Source of the DNA: Pseudovirgaria hyperparasitica
Lineage: Eukaryota > Ascomycota > Dothideomycetes > Acrospermales > Acrospermaceae
NCBI RefSeq assembly: GCF_010093815.1
Contig: NW_022985558.1
Span: 461,038-525,037 of the forward strand
Direction: 5' to 3'
DNA: 64,000 nucleotides
How positions within the stretch are numbered: the stretch's first letter is position 1; every line of letters begins with the position of its first letter. The notes beneath the pieces were generated by a model, which was given only the letters and a program-made list of their open reading frames with translations, ran no database searches and was not told the DNA's origin. Below are positions 60,402-64,000 of this stretch, in pieces. The position numbers were made by a program, and so were the translations under genes.

Positions 60402-61193
60402 ATGAAGTTCTCACTCATCATCCCGGCCATGGCCGCCATCTCCTCCGTCCTCGCCCTCCCCACCGGTACCTTCGGCGGCAGTGCCAACGCCGGCGTCAGC
60501 GCCGGCCTCGGTGGCATCACCGGCGGTGCCTCCGGCCAAGTCGGCGGCCAATTCACGATCCCCAGCGCCATCAACTTCGGCGCCGGCATCACCGTCGAAG
60601 CCTGCGAGGCGTCCATCCAAGCATGGCTCCAGGCCAAGGGTCTCTGCGAGGTCGACGGCTCCATCGGCGCCAAGGCCCAGGCATACCTCAACGGCGTGCT
60701 CCACGGTCAGACCGGATTGGAGGGCCTCTTCGGTATGGCTGCCGGAATCAACCTGGGCGGCCAGGTCGGCGCCAGCGTTGACCCCAACACCCAGCTCATC
60801 ACCAGCGCCATCCAGGGCCTCCTGAGCGGTACCTTCAAGTTCACCGCTGACATGTCCGGCGATCTGTTCAACGCTGCCATCAAGGGCTGGCTCCAGGCTG
60901 CTGGTCTCTGTGAGGCTGACGGTTCCATCGGCGCCACTGCTGAGGCTTACATCAACGCTTTCCTTAACGGCGCTACTGCATTCGAGGGTCTGTTCGGTAT
61001 TACGGAGGGTATCAAGCTTGGAACCGAGATCGTCGGCCAGGTTGAGGGCATCGCTTCCGACGTCCTCAAGGGCAACGTCTCCGGTGTCCTCTCCAAGAGC
61101 ATCAGCATTGGCGGTGAGGTCGCATCTGAGTTCGCATCTGAAGCCCTCAAGTTCCTCTCCCCCTTCCTCGGTGCCATTGGTCTCAAGAACTAG
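60402..61193 (+). CDS. Secreted protein with internal duplication
   Basis: One exon codes 263 residues. Residues 1-19 (MKFSLIIPAMAAISSVLAL) are a typical signal peptide, followed by a Gly/Ala-rich stretch to about 60. Two related ~49-residue modules then occur at about 71-119 and 159-207; both contain the pattern WLQA-x-GLCE-x-DGSIGA, then AYLN or AYIN, then EGLFG-x-x-x-GI. Cysteines number only three (about 68, 82 and 170), so this is not a classic Cys-knot effector. The C-terminal part is hydrophobic and helical (EALKFLSPFLGAIGLKN). No catalytic motif is seen, and the family was not recognised. It could be a cell-wall or surface protein, or a small effector-like protein. Codon use is strongly biased to C at third positions, consistent with high expression, as is the promoter. 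Confidence 0.88.
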   Translation: MKFSLIIPAMAAISSVLALPTGTFGGSANAGVSAGLGGITGGASGQVGGQFTIPSAINFGAGITVEACEASIQAWLQAKGLCEVDGSIGAKAQAYLNGVLHGQTGLEGLFGMAAGINLGGQVGASVDPNTQLITSAIQGLLSGTFKFTADMSGDLFNAAIKGWLQAAGLCEADGSIGATAEAYINAFLNGATAFEGLFGITEGIKLGTEIVGQVEGIASDVLKGNVSGVLSKSISIGGEVASEFASEALKFLSPFLGAIGLKN

Positions 61194-61832
61194 ATTTCCC
61201 AGCGACTACAGTACAAGCAGCTACTAGCAAAGCCGTGCTTCCAATAGTAGACATGCGAACATGAGAGGCAATACCTACCAACGCAGCGGGCAGGCGGTGG
61301 GTTTTTTTTACATATATCTAATGATTATTGTTGTAACACATAATGTAACAAGTTAGACACGTTCTCAACAATAGATTTCTACCTTATGCTTTATTCAATT
61401 TCCCAAAAGGTCGCAATACGTGAGCCAGTCCCTTTCCCTGGTGCTTCCATCATGAGCCCATATTCAACAACTAAATCCCCAAGGAAGAACGGCACTCTAG
61501 TCAAGCATCGAATGTCGTCTTTGTCACACCAGAAAGCATCACTGCTAGGAGAATGGATTTGTAAACAGTTTCAGATATACCAATACTCCCAAAATACATT
61601 CAAAAAAGGTAAAAAACATCTCCGAGGTTACTAATGAGTGTTGACCGAGGCCTTCTGCACAGTTTGGTTTTATATAGCAAAGGAAAAAAAATTATCATTC
61701 AAGCCACTGCTGTCAGGTAATTTGGTTCGTTGTAAGAGCTCAGCTGGCAACAAAAATCAATGGCAGCTTGAAAGTGCGAGAGTCCAGCGAGGCAATTGCT
61801 ACGTCTTTGCCTGCCCAACAACTGTCTCACAC
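61194..61832. other. Convergent intergenic region
   Basis: About 640 bp between the 3' ends of the secreted protein gene and the sulfotransferase-like gene. It holds T- and A-runs (61,303-61,310 and 61,683-61,690) and no supported gene. Confidence 0.55.
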
Positions 61833-63352
61833 CTACGGCTTAATAGCGAATTTCTTGAGGTACTCATAGTCCGCCACATTCTGGTCAACACACGCCTTGA
61901 TAGATTTAGCAGCCTCGGTGCCGTATTTCTTGATCCAGTCGGCATAAATTTCGTCATCAGACTTCGTTTTCTTCTGCCATGTCAGCTCGTCAGTCTTCAA
62001 AAAGTCCTGCCGCGCTTTCATAAGGTTCAAGTGACTTACGTGGACCCTAGCCTTCAGTTCCGTGCTGTTGATCGCATCCTCGTGAAATCCCTTCCACTTC
62101 TCGAAGGCCGCCTTGGCAATTGAATGTTCTTCCTCAGTATCCCAGGTAAGCATTTCTGGTTTGTATTCCACACCTGTTGTCGCGCAGTACTGGTTAATGA
62201 TGCTGCTTGGGTTGTCCAACAAGTCGTCTGCGTCGATAACACAAATTTCGACGTTGTCGGTGTGATTACCATTCGTCCCGTTCGTGTCACCATTCGTGGT
62301 CTCCGTGTGTCCAGCGATCCTGGGCCCGACGATATTACGCTCGCGAAGGTAGTCAAATACGCGCCTGAGTTCGTCGTAACCTGCTTCGCAGGGCATGAAA
62401 TTGTAGAAACCAGTAACGTCATCCAATGGTGGGATTGTGCATCGCCAGTATGAGGGAATACTGAACTTAGGGTGACGAATCAAGAAAGTGAAGTGAAATT
62501 GTTTCAGTAATTCTTCAGGAACGACCGAGGGATTTGCCTCCTCTGAATTCGTGTCATACGGATATGGAGCAATGTTGACTGCTTTAGCCTTGAAAGGCTC
62601 CCCGTCCGGTGCTGGGAGGCCTTCCTGAGTTGTACCAACACCTCGTTTGTAGTTGACAAGTGATGGTGCAATCGTCGCTGGTTTGCCATTTGGAGGGACA
62701 AGGTAATGCGTGATATCCTTGATGAACAACCGTTTACCCTGTAAGAATCAGCAGCTGCATTTAATAGGGTCATGATTCATCCGAGTTCGTGTGACTATGC
62801 GCAGTGTAACCGATGGGGTCGAAATAGAAACAAAGAACGGCTTTCAATCCATGTTTTTGGCTTATGATGGAAATATCACGTGCGTCAATGACTAAACGCC
62901 ATAAGGACACCAGATTCTGACCATATTGCAGGTTGAGCAGACATATACAAGAGGTAGGAACCTTGCTTCAGACGGAATGATCGAAAGTCTTCATGCTTGT
63001 GTGCCAGATGACACGCACGGCGTCAAGCGACTTACCTCAGTGCTTTCCTTCGCTATTCTCTGAAAAATGGTTCTGTAGGTACTGCCTTCAAAGCCACTCT
63101 CTTCCCTGGCTTTCTGATCCTGTTCGTAACGGTCACTTAGACGTTCGGGACCGAAATAGAACGCATCTCCAAAAGGTTCGTGGACACATTGTAGGATGTC
63201 ACGGCGAGTCATGAAGACCTGTAGAATGTCAAATTCACGACTCGTGCCGGGATCGGTCAAGGGTCTCGTCAATGTCGACGGCAACATACTCGCTCAAAAG
63301 CGGTCGAGCAAGCCCGCGGATGGGTTGCTACAAAGATGGGTTTATTCGACAT
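61833..63352 (-). CDS. Sulfotransferase-like P-loop protein
   Basis: Three exons: 63,352-63,290, 63,218-63,036 and 62,738-61,833, giving 383 residues. The first intron is 71 bp; the second, of 297 bp, is unusually long for this window, but both have canonical ends and keep frame. Exon 1 ends with FVATHPRACSTAFER, a sulfotransferase-type P-loop that binds PAPS in known enzymes. Exon 2 includes CVHEPFGDAFYFGPERLSD, and exon 3 FLIRHPKFSIPSYWR, the equivalent of the RDPR-x-S 3'-phosphate site, then VIDADDLLDNPSSII. The combination matches a fungal family often labelled P-loop NTPase or sulfotransferase; no member's substrate is known to me. An Asn/Thr/Gly-rich insert (NGDTNGTNGNHTDN) interrupts the domain. 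The gene looks intact. Confidence 0.88.
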
Positions 63353-64000
63353 GATGTAGGTGCGCGATCGTGTCTATGCAGAGAGAGAACTCTATATTTC
63401 AAGTAGTCGATCTCGCACAAGAGTTGAGAGCGCCAGAGTAGACACTATTCCAGGCCTACTATGAGAATCAGACCGATGTATTCGATTTTTCTCGTGTACG
63501 TGTCGTGGTGACAATGCCGCTTTTCTGCTCAAGCTCGAGCGGCGTATGGATGTAGCGATGATAGTGACGGGCGCTAACGTGTGTTTCCGTCTGCAAACAA
63601 CGCAATCGTTGTGCCGGACGAGCAAATAATGTGATAGTGATGAGCAGAAGATGAAAAGGAGGGAGAAAGACGGGGGCGACGGTGAGATTTTAATATGATT
63701 TTAGTCTTGGAGGAGCCAGCAGGTCTATCGAGTTTGTCTCGGTCGTTCTTGCGAGACTTACCCCCACCCAAGTTCCATGTTATCCATCCCGTTGTGAGAG
63801 AGTGAAAGTAAGTGGCGACAGGGATTATACACAGCAAACGAACCATACAACATAGACGAGCTCCCGAGCAGCGCGGATTGGCAGGAATTGTGGCGAAACT
63901 GGAGCCTTCTACAACGCCATTTCGTAGGGCAGAAGTCTCTGATGTTCTGGGTCTCAATGATCCACTCATGGCCACTTTCCAAGGGCATTGGTGCCGTGAG
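63353..64000. other. Upstream region, no gene supported
   Basis: The promoter of the sulfotransferase-like gene should lie here. A minus-strand frame from 63,988 to about 63,760 is followed by a GTAAGT donor-like site, so the first exon of another gene could begin near the edge of the window, but its 70 residues show no recognised family. Nothing else was seen. Confidence 0.4.

Noticed and set aside
63758-63988. Possible first exon of a gene at the right edge
   Set aside because: A donor-like GTAAGT follows it, but the peptide shows no recognised family and the frame is cut by the window, so it is mentioned only as a possibility.

Overview
The window reads as nuclear DNA of a filamentous ascomycete (Pezizomycotina). 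Genes are spliced with short introns (46-80 bp, one of about 297 bp) that have canonical GT/AG ends, and branch-like CTGAC/CTAAT motifs are visible in several. The protein set is fungal: delta-COP, Mtw1, a Wdr8/WRAP73-type WD40 protein, an APP1-type phosphatase and MFS sugar transporters. The left half shows the mark of repeat-induced point mutation (RIP). Order or species cannot be fixed from the sequence alone.

Two compartments meet at about position 34,110. From 1 to ~34,110 the DNA is rich in TpA and almost empty of CpA/TpG, while CpG is largely kept. It has no intact gene. Reading in-frame TAG/TAA as former CAG/CAA/TGG codons exposes degenerate coding relics: a Plavaka/KDZ-like DNA transposase (~2,990-5,650, +); a large SF1 (DNA2/NAM7/UPF1-type) helicase with three C-terminal CCHC zinc knuckles (~10,330-14,070, +); a SNF2-type ATPase preceded by a 78-residue tandem repeat (~17,040-20,520, +); a Ty3/gypsy pol with protease, reverse transcriptase, RNase H and integrase (~22,080-28,320, -); and a 697-bp element with ~224-bp terminal inverted repeats (31,330-32,026). 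Several short tandem arrays (15, 18, 20, 24, ~140 and 234 bp) lie among them. About half of this block stays unresolved.

From ~34,110 to 64,000 the DNA has ordinary composition and carries ten intact-looking protein genes and one decayed gene: a WRAP73-like WD40 protein (+), an MFS sugar transporter (-), an APP1-like phosphatidate phosphatase (+), a PHD-finger protein (-), a GT34-like glycosyltransferase (-), coatomer delta (-), a long acidic protein (+), an internally deleted MFS transporter pseudogene (+), kinetochore protein Mtw1/Mis12 (+), an epoxide-hydrolase-like alpha/beta hydrolase (+), a secreted protein with an internal duplication (+) and a sulfotransferase-like P-loop protein (-). 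Exon structures were worked out by hand from frame continuity and splice signals.

The genes do not form an evident pathway or biosynthetic cluster. They are mostly housekeeping (COPI transport, kinetochore, microtubule organising centre, lipid phosphatase) mixed with transport and secreted functions, as is usual for a fungal chromosome arm next to a heterochromatic, RIP-mutated repeat island. The most unusual content is in the repeat island: the three + strand relics between 3 and 21 kb could be parts of one or more very large elements that carried helicases. No tRNA, rRNA, telomere repeat or CRISPR array was found.
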